Positions 1 through 8,686 of a stretch of DNA of 64,000 nucleotides are shown here, one piece after another; the stretch's first letter is position 1; every line of letters starts with the position of its first letter. The notes under the pieces were generated by a model that was not told the origin of the DNA, ran no database searches, and saw nothing but the letters and a program-made list of their open reading frames with translations. The position numbers and the translations under genes were made by a program. Source of the DNA: Clostridia bacterium (GTDB lineage Bacteria; Bacillota; Clostridia; Oscillospirales; Acutalibacteraceae); contig JAFTSH010000001.1 of the NCBI GenBank assembly GCA_017467405.1, positions 165,542 to 229,541 on the forward strand, read 5' to 3'.

Positions 1-447
1 GAGAGCGATAAGATCAAGGGTCTCGGACTCGGTGCCGACGACTACATAACCAAGCCCTTCAGCCCGAGCGAGCTTATGGCGCGCCTTGAATCGCTTTCGC
101 GCAGGGTAGAGCACAGCATCACTCTGGTAAAGGAAAATCCCGTTGCCGAGGTGCTGACGAGCGGCGAATTCGTGCTTAATCTCCGTCGCCGTACCCTCAG
201 CAAGAACGGAGAGGATATTGAGCTTACCCAGCTTGAATATCAGATCATGGAATACTTCTTCACCCACCCCGGACAGGAGCTTGACAGAGAGGATATTCTC
301 CTGCGCGTATGGGGCGACGGCTATGCAGGTGAGGAAAAGATCGTGGACGTAAACATCAGACGTCTCAGAATGAAGATCGAGGACGACCCCTCAAAGCCCG
401 TACACGTCAAGACGGTGTGGGGCAGGGGATATAAGTGGATAAAATAA
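1..447 (+). CDS. OmpR/PhoB-family response regulator, C-terminal part (5' end outside window)
   Basis: The frame is open from the first base and runs to TAA at 445-447. The visible part starts near the end of the receiver domain, where GADDYITKPFSPSEL carries the conserved receiver Lys-Pro of the alpha5 region. A winged-helix DNA-binding domain follows, with the typical ELTQLEYQIMEYF recognition region and the C-terminal GRGYKW wing. The product would bind DNA after phosphorylation of an Asp that lies off the window. The histidine kinase gene starts 35 bp downstream, so the two very probably form one two-component system. The regulated genes cannot be told from the sequence. The ATG at position 76 is an internal methionine, not the start. 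Confidence 0.93.
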   Translation, partial: ESDKIKGLGLGADDYITKPFSPSELMARLESLSRRVEHSITLVKENPVAEVLTSGEFVLNLRRRTLSKNGEDIELTQLEYQIMEYFFTHPGQELDREDILLRVWGDGYAGEEKIVDVNIRRLRMKIEDDPSKPVHVKTVWGRGYKWIK

Positions 448-482
448 GATCCGCAAAATAAATCGGGAAAGGAGAGATCGGT

Positions 483-1913
483 ATGAAGGTCCGCATGGCG
501 GGACTTACTAAGAGATGGATGCTCAGCGTTATGAGCGGAATTCTCGTCGTTCTGATACTCGTTGAATTTATGCTGATACTCTTTGCCCGAAACTACTATT
601 TTGATTCCATAAATCAGGTGCTTGACGCACAGACCGACACCCTCGAGAGCTATTTCAGCTCGTACCGTAAGGTCAGCGACCGCGAGTTCGAGCAGGCGGC
701 CACCGCCTTTGCCGAGACCTACGAGGATAAGGACAGGTTTGAGGTACAGATATTCAGCTCGGACGGACGGATAATCGTTTCTACCAGCGGCTTCGTGCCG
801 GAGGAGGGTGAAAACATCTCGGACTACCAGACCGCGATAGGAAACCCCGACGGCGGCTATAAGGGAAGCTACCGCGGCGAGCTGACTACCGGTGAGAAGG
901 TAATGGCCATGACGGTCGCCCTCGGGGATTCCTGCCGTGCCGTGCGTATGCTCGTATCCCTCGAGCTTGCCGAGAGACAGATAGCCCTGCTGTCGGTGGC
1001 GGCGCTTATCGTGTGTGCGATATTCTTCTCGGTCACACTCTTTCTGGGACTCTTCTTTATCAGGAGTATTCTTACCCCCGTCAAGAAGATCTCCACTCTG
1101 GCGAGAGAGATCGCGCAGGGCAACTTCTCGGCACGCATCGAGACCTCCGACAGGGGAGAGATAGGCGAGCTTTGCGACTCGATCAACTACATGGCCTACG
1201 AGTTGGGCACTACCGAAAAGATGAAAAACGATTTTCTTTCCTCGGTTTCGCACGAGCTCAGAACACCTCTTACCGCGATACGCGGCTGGGGCGAGACGGT
1301 CAGGGAGATGCCCGACGATACTGCAACGGTAGAAAACGGTATCGGGGTCATTCTGGGTGAAACGGAGCGCCTTTCGGTGCTGGTTGAGGATCTGCTCGAC
1401 TTTTCGCGTATGCAGAACGGCAGACTCAACGTCACCCTCGTTGACTGCGATCTCAACGCCGTAGTGCGTGAGACCATGCTTGCCTTCGTCAAGCAGGCCG
1501 AGGCTAACGGACTTGCGATCCGTTTCAAGGAAAGGCGTCTGCCCACCGTTCAGGGAGATCCCTTCCGCCTCAAGCAGGTCATCGCCAACATAATTGATAA
1601 CGCCATCAAGAACACCCCATCGGGCGGACGAATAGTCATCAGCACCAAGGTGAGGGAAACCAATGCAGAGATAGTTATTTCAGACAACGGAAAGGGAATA
1701 CCCCTTGAGGATCTTGACAAGGTCAAGCTGAAATTCTATAAATCCGAAAAGAACAAAACCGTCAGAGGCTCCGGCATAGGTCTTGCCGTTGCCGATGAAA
1801 TAGTCAGAAAGCACGGCGGTTCTCTTGTGATAAACAGTGTTGAGAACATGGGCACCACCGTCACGATCGGAATTCCCGTTACAAGACAAGGAGAAGCAAA
1901 TGAAGGAGAATGA
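483..1913 (+). CDS. HAMP-domain sensor histidine kinase
   Basis: Membrane sensor kinase of 476 aa. TM1 lies at about residues 12-34, an extracytoplasmic sensor region at about 35-165 and TM2 at about 168-195, followed by a HAMP linker. The dimerisation/phosphoacceptor box has SHELRTPL, with His257 as the predicted phosphorylation site. The ATPase domain shows the N box (N369 and N373), the G1 box DNGKGI (401-406) and a G2-like GSGIGLAV. This is the domain order of the PhoR/WalK-type kinases. A strong ribosome site (ggaaaggagag) precedes ATG 483. The partner is the response regulator immediately upstream. The signal sensed is unknown. Confidence 0.95.
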   Translation: MKVRMAGLTKRWMLSVMSGILVVLILVEFMLILFARNYYFDSINQVLDAQTDTLESYFSSYRKVSDREFEQAATAFAETYEDKDRFEVQIFSSDGRIIVSTSGFVPEEGENISDYQTAIGNPDGGYKGSYRGELTTGEKVMAMTVALGDSCRAVRMLVSLELAERQIALLSVAALIVCAIFFSVTLFLGLFFIRSILTPVKKISTLAREIAQGNFSARIETSDRGEIGELCDSINYMAYELGTTEKMKNDFLSSVSHELRTPLTAIRGWGETVREMPDDTATVENGIGVILGETERLSVLVEDLLDFSRMQNGRLNVTLVDCDLNAVVRETMLAFVKQAEANGLAIRFKERRLPTVQGDPFRLKQVIANIIDNAIKNTPSGGRIVISTKVRETNAEIVISDNGKGIPLEDLDKVKLKFYKSEKNKTVRGSGIGLAVADEIVRKHGGSLVINSVENMGTTVTIGIPVTRQGEANEGE

Positions 1914-3216
1914 AGAAATGATAAACAACCTTCCCGAGGAGCAGCTTCCCGAACAGCAGCCTGCGGCCGAAGAGGTTCGTAAGGCTTGCACCGGGGAAAG
2001 CGTTGACGCCGCAGCCGAAAAGGCACCCTCGCTTGAGGAGGAGCTTTCCTGCGCGGCCAGAAACTATTCGGGCCCCTGCAAAAAGACATCGATCGGAGGT
2101 CAGGCGCTGCTTGAGGGAATTATGATGAGAGGTCCCAAAAAGACCGCTATGGCGGTGCGCCGTCCCGACGGAGGCATCGAGCTTGAATATCTCGATCCCA
2201 AGAGCATCAAGGATAAAAGCAAGATACTTTCCGCTCCGATAATACGCGGAGTGGTCGGATACGTCGAGTCGATGCTTTTCGGCTACAAGGCGCTTATGCG
2301 TTCGGCGGAGCTCAGCTTTGACGAGGAGGCCGAAAGCAGGGATGAGAAGCAGAGCTGCGAGACGTCCGACGGCGTCACGGAGACGGTGACCGAGCCGCAG
2401 GCAGAGGAAACGGCAAAAGAGTGCCTTGAAGCCGACGCGGCGTGCGAGCTTTCCGAAGCCGCGGAGTCTGCCGAAAAAGCAGCGTGCGAGCATCAGGAGG
2501 CTGACGCCGTTCCTGCCGAGCCCGCAAAGGAGACCGAAAAGGAGAAAAAAGACTCGGGAGAGATAGGCAAGGGCACCATGACGCTCATCGGTATTCTCGG
2601 TGTCGTTTTGGCAGTCGGACTTGCCATATTCCTCTTTATGTGGCTGCCTGCCGTTCTGTTCGACCTTTTCAACGGTATTACGGAGTACGACTTTACCCGT
2701 TTCAAGGGACTTTTTGAAAATACGCTCAAGATTCTTCTGTTGGTCGGTTACATGGCGGCCGTGTCGCTGATGAAGGACATCCGCCGCACCTTTATGTACC
2801 ACGGGGCAGAGCACAAGACCATCGCCTGCTACGAGGCCGGAAAGCCCCTGACGGTAGAAAACTGCCGTCAGATGCGCAGATACCATCCGCGCTGCGGCAC
2901 CTCTTTCCTTATCCTCATGCTGCTGCTCAGTATACTCGTTTCAACCCTCATAATTCTTGTTTTCCCCGGACTTGCAGATCACAGGCTTTTGTGGGTGGCT
3001 ATCAAGATTCTTCTGATACCCGTCGTCTGCGGTCTCGGCTACGAGCTCATCAAGTTCTGCGGACGGCACGACAACCTGCTGACGCGCATTATTTCGGCAC
3101 CGGGTATGTGGCTGCAGAGGCTCACCACCAAGGAGCCTACCGACAAGATGCTTGAGGTTGCGATCTTTGCCCTTACCGCCGTAATTCCCGAGAGAGATCA
3201 GGAGGACAAATGGTAA
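1900..3216 (+). CDS. DUF1385 membrane protein with acidic insertion
   Basis: Conserved membrane protein of unknown function, DUF1385 family. The start is placed at ATG 1900 behind aaggag, overlapping the kinase stop by 14 bp; ATG 1918 is a possible alternative. The family signature GGQALLEGIMMRGP lies near residue 65, and YHGAEHKTIACYE lies between the transmembrane segments. About four hydrophobic segments are visible in the second half. At 438 aa it is longer than the roughly 300 aa usual for the family. The extra length is an acidic N-terminal tail and a Glu/Ala-rich insertion at about residues 145-240. It overlaps prmC by 7 bp, a pairing common in Clostridia, but no function follows from that. 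Confidence 0.9.
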   Translation: MKENEEMINNLPEEQLPEQQPAAEEVRKACTGESVDAAAEKAPSLEEELSCAARNYSGPCKKTSIGGQALLEGIMMRGPKKTAMAVRRPDGGIELEYLDPKSIKDKSKILSAPIIRGVVGYVESMLFGYKALMRSAELSFDEEAESRDEKQSCETSDGVTETVTEPQAEETAKECLEADAACELSEAAESAEKAACEHQEADAVPAEPAKETEKEKKDSGEIGKGTMTLIGILGVVLAVGLAIFLFMWLPAVLFDLFNGITEYDFTRFKGLFENTLKILLLVGYMAAVSLMKDIRRTFMYHGAEHKTIACYEAGKPLTVENCRQMRRYHPRCGTSFLILMLLLSILVSTLIILVFPGLADHRLLWVAIKILLIPVVCGLGYELIKFCGRHDNLLTRIISAPGMWLQRLTTKEPTDKMLEVAIFALTAVIPERDQEDKW

Positions 3217-4040
3217 CGGGCGAACTGCTTAAGGAGCTCACCCGTCTGCTGACACCCCTTGAGGCGCGGGAGATTCTTTCGGCCGCCGCAGGGATTGACA
3301 GGGAAACGCTCTTTTGCAAAATGCAGGACGCTCTTTCGGAAGAAGCGGCGTCAAAGGCACGGGCAATGCTTGAGAGAAGGCTTGCCGGAGAGCCTTTACA
3401 GTATATTCTGGGGGAATGGGATTTTTATTCCCGAATCTTCAAGGTCGAAAAAGGGGTACTGATCCCGAGAGAGGACACCGAGGTGCTGGTGGATGAGGCA
3501 CTCGCCCTCGTTGATAAAAGCGGAGCGGGCAGTCTGCTCGATCTTTGCACCGGCTCAGGCTGCGTTGCCGTTACCCTCGCACTTGAGAGGCCCGCAATGC
3601 AGGTCACTGCGGCGGATATTTCCGAAACCGCACTTTCGCTCGCAAGGGCCAACGCGGCGTCGCTCGGGGCGGTCAACTGCAGGGTGATATACGCCGACGT
3701 GCTCTCCGATCCGCCCGAGGAGCTTTGGGGCTGCTTTGACCTCGTGACCGCAAATCCGCCGTATATAAAAAGCGGAGATATTCCGCATCTTCAGCGCGAG
3801 GTGACGTTTGAGCCTTCGCTTGCTCTCGACGGCGGAGCCGACGGCCTGATCTTCTACCGTGCCATCGCGTCGCGTTGGAAAAAGGTACTTAAAAGGGGCG
3901 GCTCTCTCGCCCTTGAAATCGGAATCGGACAAGACCGTGACGTGCTTGAGATACTCGCACAAAACGGATTTTCCTCCCTCTCGGCGGCAAGGGACACCGC
4001 AGGGATCAACAGGGTCATTGTTGGTACACTTAACGTGTGA
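3210..4040 (+). CDS. prmC: Peptide chain release factor N5-glutamine methyltransferase PrmC (HemK)
   Basis: Methylates the glutamine of the GGQ motif in release factors RF1 and RF2, using S-adenosylmethionine. The 276-aa product has the helical N-terminal RF-binding domain, a SAM-binding glycine motif (LDLCTGSGCVAV, near residue 110) and the diagnostic NPPY motif at 182-185 that holds the target amide. ggagg at 3201-3205 sits just before ATG 3210, inside the end of the DUF1385 gene, so translation of the two is probably coupled. The length is typical. No terminator is visible after it, and the recA promoter follows directly. Confidence 0.95.
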   Translation: MVTGELLKELTRLLTPLEAREILSAAAGIDRETLFCKMQDALSEEAASKARAMLERRLAGEPLQYILGEWDFYSRIFKVEKGVLIPREDTEVLVDEALALVDKSGAGSLLDLCTGSGCVAVTLALERPAMQVTAADISETALSLARANAASLGAVNCRVIYADVLSDPPEELWGCFDLVTANPPYIKSGDIPHLQREVTFEPSLALDGGADGLIFYRAIASRWKKVLKRGGSLALEIGIGQDRDVLEILAQNGFSSLSAARDTAGINRVIVGTLNV

Positions 4041-4057
4041 AAATACTTAAAAAGTGA

Positions 4058-4086
4058 TTGAATTAAGCCCCGTTAAATAGTATAAT
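4058..4086 (+). promoter_or_regulatory. sigma-A-type promoter of recA operon
   Basis: -35 TTGAAT (4058-4063), 17-bp spacer, -10 TATAAT (4081-4086), 40 bp before the recA start. No LexA operator of the Gram-positive form (GAAC-N4-GTTC) is visible near it. Confidence 0.8.
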
Positions 4087-4125
4087 CATATTGCAAATAA
4101 AACTCAAAGCAGAGGAGAATGACAA

Positions 4126-5208
4126 ATGGCTGACAAGAAAAAAGCTCTCGAAACAGCACTTTCGCAGATAGAAAAGCAGTTCGGTAAGGGCGCCGTTATG
4201 AAGCTCGGCGAAAATACCGGAATGAACGTCGAGTCGATCTCGACGGGCTCTCTTTCGCTCGACCTTGCACTCGGTATAGGCGGCGTTCCCAAGGGAAGAA
4301 TCGTTGAGATCTACGGACCCGAATCCTCGGGTAAGACCACCATTGCTCTGCACGTGATCGCACAGGCACAGAAGGCCGGCGGAGACGCTGCGTTCATTGA
4401 CGTTGAGCACGCTCTTGATCCCGTTTATGCGAAAAATCTCGGAATAGACATCGACTCGCTTCTCGTTTCCCAGCCCGATACGGGTGAACAGGCACTCGAG
4501 ATCGCCGAGGCGCTCGTGCGAAGCGGAGCTATCGACGTCGTAGTCGTTGACTCGGTCGCAGCCCTCGTTCCCAGAGCCGAGATCGAAGGCGAGATGGGTG
4601 ATTCCCACGTCGGTCTTCAGGCCAGACTTATGTCGCAGGCACTCAGAAAGCTTGCAGGCGCGATCTCCAAGTCCAACTGCGCCGTTATATTTATCAACCA
4701 GCTGCGCGAAAAGGTCGGCGTTATGTACGGTAACCCCGAGGTTACCACCGGCGGACGCGCCCTCAAATATTACGCCACCGTCAGAATAGACATCCGCCGC
4801 GTCGAGACCCTCAAGGTTAACGGTGAGATGGTCGGCTCGCACACCCGTGCAAAGGTCGTCAAGAACAAGGTTGCTCCTCCCTTCAAGGAGGGTGAGTTCG
4901 ACATCATGTACGGCAAGGGAATCTCGAAGGTTGGTGAGCTGATCGACCTCGGCGTAAAGCTCAACGTCGTTCAGAAGAGCGGTGCGTGGTTTGCCTACAA
5001 TGAGACCCGTCTCGGACAGGGCAGAGATAACTCCAAGCTCTTCCTCGAGGCCAATCCCGACATCGCTCAGGAGATCGAGGCGAAGATCCGTGCCATCGTT
5101 GCCGGAAAGAACGAGGAGAAGAAGGAGCAGGAGGCTCCTGCCGCGGCCGCTCCTGCGGTTTCGGACAGACCCGCCCCCTCGGTAGACATCGACATCTCGG
5201 TGGACTGA
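4126..5208 (+). CDS. recA: Recombinase RecA
   Basis: DNA strand-exchange ATPase for homologous recombination and SOS co-protease. The 360-aa sequence has Walker A GPESSGKT at 64-71, Walker B (VVVDSVAAL), the INQLREK strand and the C-terminal acidic/alanine-rich tail. gaggagaa precedes ATG 4126. recX follows with one base between the genes (TTG at 5210), so recA, recX and rimO read as one operon with pgsA close behind. RecX is a known RecA modulator. Confidence 0.98.
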   Translation: MADKKKALETALSQIEKQFGKGAVMKLGENTGMNVESISTGSLSLDLALGIGGVPKGRIVEIYGPESSGKTTIALHVIAQAQKAGGDAAFIDVEHALDPVYAKNLGIDIDSLLVSQPDTGEQALEIAEALVRSGAIDVVVVDSVAALVPRAEIEGEMGDSHVGLQARLMSQALRKLAGAISKSNCAVIFINQLREKVGVMYGNPEVTTGGRALKYYATVRIDIRRVETLKVNGEMVGSHTRAKVVKNKVAPPFKEGEFDIMYGKGISKVGELIDLGVKLNVVQKSGAWFAYNETRLGQGRDNSKLFLEANPDIAQEIEAKIRAIVAGKNEEKKEQEAPAAAAPAVSDRPAPSVDIDISVD

Positions 5209-5209
5209 G

Positions 5210-5824
5210 TTGAAGATAGCAGCGCTTCGTCCCCGCAGAAAGCATCTGACTGCGGTGGTTACCGACTCGGCAGACGAACCGTTTCTCGTTGATACCGATC
5301 TTGCCGAAGAAAGACTGCGGGAGGGGATGGAGCTTACCGACGGTGAGTTGGAGGAGCTTCTCAGACTTTCGCAGGAGCGCAGGGCGTATGAACGTGCGCT
5401 TTACCTGCTCGGTTTTCGGGATCATTCCGAAAAGGAGCTTAAAACGAAGCTTTCGAGGCTTTTCGGCAGGGACGCGGCAGACGCCGCGGTCTGCCGTGTA
5501 AAGGAGCTCGGGCTGGTCAACGACACCAACTACGCCCGAGCCAAAGCCGCCGACCTCGTAAACCTCAGGGGCTTCGCAAAGAGCCGCGTAAGAAACGAGC
5601 TTGCGATGAAGGGGATCGACCGCGAGACCGCCGATGCGGTGCTCGACGAGATGGATGCCGACCCCGAAGAACAGATCGGTGCAATAATAGATAAGAGGTT
5701 TTCTCCGCTGCCCCGCGACGAAAAGGGCAAGAGGAGAATGATGAACTATTTTCTCTCCCGCGGGTACGCGTGGGGAGACATACGCCGTGCGCTCGAGAGC
5801 CGCGGCGAGGAAACAGAGGATTGA
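5210..5824 (+). CDS. recX: Regulatory protein RecX (TTG start)
   Basis: Modulator that binds the RecA filament and inhibits or tunes recombinase activity. The 204-aa protein is largely alpha-helical. Its C-terminal part shows the RecX three-helix repeats (for example RAYERALYLLGFRDHSEKEL and the LVNDTNYARAKA region). The start is the TTG at 5210-5212, one base after the recA stop; no ATG lies near the conserved beginning. The ribosome site inside the recA end is weak, so expression probably depends on translational coupling to recA. The N-terminal 65 or so residues are less conserved in general, so the exact start is a little uncertain. Confidence 0.9.
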   Translation: MKIAALRPRRKHLTAVVTDSADEPFLVDTDLAEERLREGMELTDGELEELLRLSQERRAYERALYLLGFRDHSEKELKTKLSRLFGRDAADAAVCRVKELGLVNDTNYARAKAADLVNLRGFAKSRVRNELAMKGIDRETADAVLDEMDADPEEQIGAIIDKRFSPLPRDEKGKRRMMNYFLSRGYAWGDIRRALESRGEETED

Positions 5825-5826
5825 CT

Positions 5827-7170
5827 ATGGGTTTCAAAGTAGGTATGCTGTCACTCGGCTGTCCCAAAAATCAGGTTGACGCCGAGCTTATGTTGGCCGA
5901 GCTTTCTGCCGGAGGATATGAGATAACCTCCGACGAGAACGACGCCGATGCTGTCATCATCAACACCTGCGGCTTTATTGAGAGCGCGAAGAAGGAAAGT
6001 ATCGACGCCATTCTTGATGTTGCCGCACTCAAGGGTATCGGAAGATTAAAGGCGCTTATCGTTACAGGTTGTCTTGCCGAGCGGTATATTGCCGATTTTC
6101 CCGCCGAGCTTCCCGAGGTCGACGCGGTCGTGGGTATCGGTGCAAACGGCAGAATATGCGAGATCGTTTCGTCCGCCATCGAAAAGAACGGCGGTGTTCA
6201 GACGGCCTTTGCCGCAGACAAGAACGAGCTTGTAATGGACGGCGAGAGGGTAATCGCAAACGATCCGTGGTACGCCTACCTGCGCGTTGCGGACGGCTGT
6301 GACAACTGCTGTACCTACTGTGCCATTCCCATGATACGCGGACGTTACCGCAGCAGAAGTCAGGAGAACGTCGTCGCCGAGGCGAGGGCTCTTGCAGCAA
6401 AGGGCGTCAAGGAGCTCGTTATCGTGGCTCAGGACGTCACCCGTTACGGCGAAGATCTTTACGGCGAGTCAAGACTTCCCGAGTTGCTCAGCGAGCTTTG
6501 TACCGTTGAGGGGATCTGCTGGATACGTCTTCTCTATACCTATCCCGACAAGATAACCGACCGCCTGCTCGACGTGATGGCGAAGGAGAAAAAGATCCTT
6601 CCTTACCTCGACGTTCCCCTTCAGCACTGCAACGGTGACGTGCTGAAAAGGATGAACCGCACGGGCGACCGCGAGAGCCTGACCTCGCTTATAAGCCGCA
6701 TCCGCGAAAAGCTTCCCGAGGTAACCCTTCGCACCACCTTTATAACCGGCTTCCCCGGTGAGACCGAGGAGAACTTTGAGGAGCTGTGCGAGTTTATTTC
6801 CGAGATACGCTTCGACAGGCTCGGCGCCTTTGCCTATTCGGCAGAGGAGGGCACCGTTGCCGCAGGAATGGCGGATCAGGTCGACGAGACGGTCAGAACC
6901 GAGCGTATGGAGCGCGTTATGGAGTTGCAGTCGGTCATCGCTTCGCGTCTTAACGACGAGAAGATCGGCAGCATTACCGAGGTCATAACCGAGGGCTACG
7001 ACGACTACGTTAAGTATTGGTTCGGCAGGTCCGTGGCCGATGCTCCGGACATAGATTGCAAGGTTTTCTTTAAAACGACAAAAAAAATTGCTCCCGGAGA
7101 CATTATTAAGGTTGAAATTTCCGACGTAATGGATTATGATTTGATAGGAGAGGCTGTCCGGCCCGATTAA
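5827..7170 (+). CDS. rimO: Ribosomal protein S12 methylthiotransferase RimO
   Basis: Radical-SAM enzyme that adds a methylthio group to an aspartate of ribosomal protein S12. The 447-aa product has the N-terminal UPF0004 domain (LSLGCPKN; cysteines for the auxiliary cluster), the radical-SAM CxxxCxxC motif within DGCDNCCTYCAIP, and a C-terminal TRAM domain. GCPKN and the CAIP context point to RimO rather than the tRNA enzyme MiaB. ATG 5827 lies 2 bp after the recX stop. The longer frame open from 5770 overlaps recX and lacks family similarity before this methionine. Confidence 0.95.
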   Translation: MGFKVGMLSLGCPKNQVDAELMLAELSAGGYEITSDENDADAVIINTCGFIESAKKESIDAILDVAALKGIGRLKALIVTGCLAERYIADFPAELPEVDAVVGIGANGRICEIVSSAIEKNGGVQTAFAADKNELVMDGERVIANDPWYAYLRVADGCDNCCTYCAIPMIRGRYRSRSQENVVAEARALAAKGVKELVIVAQDVTRYGEDLYGESRLPELLSELCTVEGICWIRLLYTYPDKITDRLLDVMAKEKKILPYLDVPLQHCNGDVLKRMNRTGDRESLTSLISRIREKLPEVTLRTTFITGFPGETEENFEELCEFISEIRFDRLGAFAYSAEEGTVAAGMADQVDETVRTERMERVMELQSVIASRLNDEKIGSITEVITEGYDDYVKYWFGRSVADAPDIDCKVFFKTTKKIAPGDIIKVEISDVMDYDLIGEAVRPD

Positions 7171-7195
7171 AATAGTTTGTATGAGGTTTTGTTAA

Positions 7196-7798
7196 ATGAA
7201 TCTTCCTAATAAATTGACGGTAATAAGAATGATACTCGCGCCGATCTTTTTGCTGCTTATGACGCTTTCGTTTGAGTGGCATTGGTTCTGCGCTCTCGTG
7301 GTTTTCGTCGTTGCTTCGATCACCGATCTTCTGGACGGACAGATCGCACGCAAAAGAGGAATAGTTACCAATTTCGGAAAGTTCCTTGATCCGATCGCCG
7401 ACAAGATACTTACGACCTCGGCTTTTCTCGGTATCATGGCTACCGATCTTGAATGCTACAAGGGCGTGGCGTGGATCACCTTTATCGTTCTTATCCGCGA
7501 GTTTACCGTCGCGTCACTGCGTATGCTCTGCGCAAGCGAGGGTACCGTCGTTGCGGCAGATATGTGGGGCAAGGTAAAGACGGTGTTTCAGATGATCGCC
7601 ATTATCATGGTGCTTGCCTTTGAGTGGTTCAAGGCTGACGTATTCCCTCTCTTCTCCTTCCTTGACGGTTTGACCTGGATCAATACCGTCATGGACGTTA
7701 CCGCAAACGTCTTCTTGTGGCTGTCGGCTCTGCTGACCATCATTTCGGGAATAAATTATCTGGTCGTCAACAGGAAGGTTATTGACTACCGTAAATAA
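7196..7798 (+). CDS. pgsA: CDP-diacylglycerol--glycerol-3-phosphate 3-phosphatidyltransferase PgsA
   Basis: Integral membrane enzyme making phosphatidylglycerol phosphate from CDP-diacylglycerol and glycerol-3-phosphate. The 200-aa product has the CDP-alcohol phosphatidyltransferase signature, D-G-x2-A-R-x8-G-x3-D-x3-D, visible as LLDGQIARKRG followed by GKFLDPIADK (about residues 41-68), with several transmembrane helices after it. It begins 25 bp after rimO with no terminator between, so it is probably co-transcribed with recA-recX-rimO. The promoter of the next unit overlaps its 3' end. Confidence 0.95.
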   Translation: MNLPNKLTVIRMILAPIFLLLMTLSFEWHWFCALVVFVVASITDLLDGQIARKRGIVTNFGKFLDPIADKILTTSAFLGIMATDLECYKGVAWITFIVLIREFTVASLRMLCASEGTVVAADMWGKVKTVFQMIAIIMVLAFEWFKADVFPLFSFLDGLTWINTVMDVTANVFLWLSALLTIISGINYLVVNRKVIDYRK

Positions 7799-7810
7799 TT
7801 TGCGTATAAT
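7782..7810 (+). promoter_or_regulatory. Promoter of the cysES T-box transcript
   Basis: -35 TTGACT (7782-7787, inside the pgsA 3' end), 17-bp spacer, -10 TATAAT (7805-7810). It sits directly before the T-box leader. Confidence 0.8.
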
Positions 7811-7814
7811 AATA

Positions 7815-8034
7815 GTTGAAGAGCGCTGTGAACGGAAAAAGTAGCGAAGGAACCCTTCGTCAGAGAGCACGGGTCGTCGGCTGAAAGCCTGTGTGTCGGG
7901 AAATTTGTGAATGCGTCCGGGAGCGCGCGGGAGGAAATGCCCGCCGGAAGGCACCGTTATATGCCGTTCGAGTAATAAATCGGAGTGGAACCGCGATCTT
8001 TCGCCTCCGACGCCACGTGCGTCGGAGTTTTTTT
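7815..8034 (+). ncRNA. T-box riboswitch, cysteine-type, upstream of cysE-cysS
   Basis: Leader RNA that senses uncharged tRNA and lets transcription continue when cysteine is short. Visible parts are the Stem I apical region (cagagagcacgggtcg, then ggctgaaagcc), the specifier region gtgaatgcg with TGC (Cys) at 7912-7914, the T-box sequence agtggaaccgcg at 7984-7995, and a terminator hairpin ctccgacgc/gcgtcggag (8005-8013 with 8019-8027) followed by seven T. The specifier agrees with the downstream genes for cysteine synthesis and cysteinyl-tRNA charging. Confidence 0.92.
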
Positions 8035-8050
8035 GTTTTGGAGGAATAGT

Positions 8051-8686
8051 ATGTTTTTTAAAAAGGCCCGCGAGGACGTCGCCGCCGTAAAGGAAAGAGA
8101 TCCTGCGGCGCGTTCCTTCTGGGAGGTATATCTTCTCTATCCCGGACTCAGGGCGGTCAGGATGCACCGACGTGCCAACTGGTTTTACCGTCATAAGATG
8201 TTCTTTCTGGCACGCTGGGTGTCCCAGAGATGCGTGCGAAAGACCGGAATCGAGATACACCCCGCCGCTACCCTCGGCCGACGCCTTGTAATCGACCACG
8301 GTACGGGAGTGGTGATCGGTGAGACCACCGTCGTCGGAGACGACGTTACCATTTATCAGGGCGTTACCCTCGGCGGTACGGGTAAGGATACGGGCAAAAG
8401 ACACCCCACGATCGGAAACAACGTAATGATCGGTGCCGGAGCAAAGGTGCTCGGCCCTTTTACGGTCGGAGATAATTGCCGTATTGCCGCAGGTGCCGTA
8501 GTGCTTGACGCCATTCCCGAGGGCTGTACCGCCGTCGGCGTTCCCGCAAGGGTGGTGCGCAGGGGCGGCGCAAAGATAAACGACCTCGATCAGGTCCATA
8601 TTCCCGACCCCGTGTCGCAGAAGCTTTGCGAGATGGAAATGAAGATATTGCGGCTTGAAAAGGCCCTTAAGGAGAATAAAGAATGA
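8051..8686 (+). CDS. cysE: Serine O-acetyltransferase
   Basis: Makes O-acetylserine from serine and acetyl-CoA, the first step of cysteine synthesis. The 211-aa protein has the short helical N-terminus and the left-handed beta-helix of hexapeptide repeats, with HPAATLGRRLVIDHGTGVV and VIGETTVVGDDV typical of CysE. ATG 8051 follows gaggaata right after the T-box terminator. The open frame continues upstream into the T-box and should not be used. Its stop overlaps the cysS ATG (ATGA at 8683-8686), so the two are translationally coupled and both are controlled by the cysteine T-box. Confidence 0.95.
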   Translation: MFFKKAREDVAAVKERDPAARSFWEVYLLYPGLRAVRMHRRANWFYRHKMFFLARWVSQRCVRKTGIEIHPAATLGRRLVIDHGTGVVIGETTVVGDDVTIYQGVTLGGTGKDTGKRHPTIGNNVMIGAGAKVLGPFTVGDNCRIAAGAVVLDAIPEGCTAVGVPARVVRRGGAKINDLDQVHIPDPVSQKLCEMEMKILRLEKALKENKE

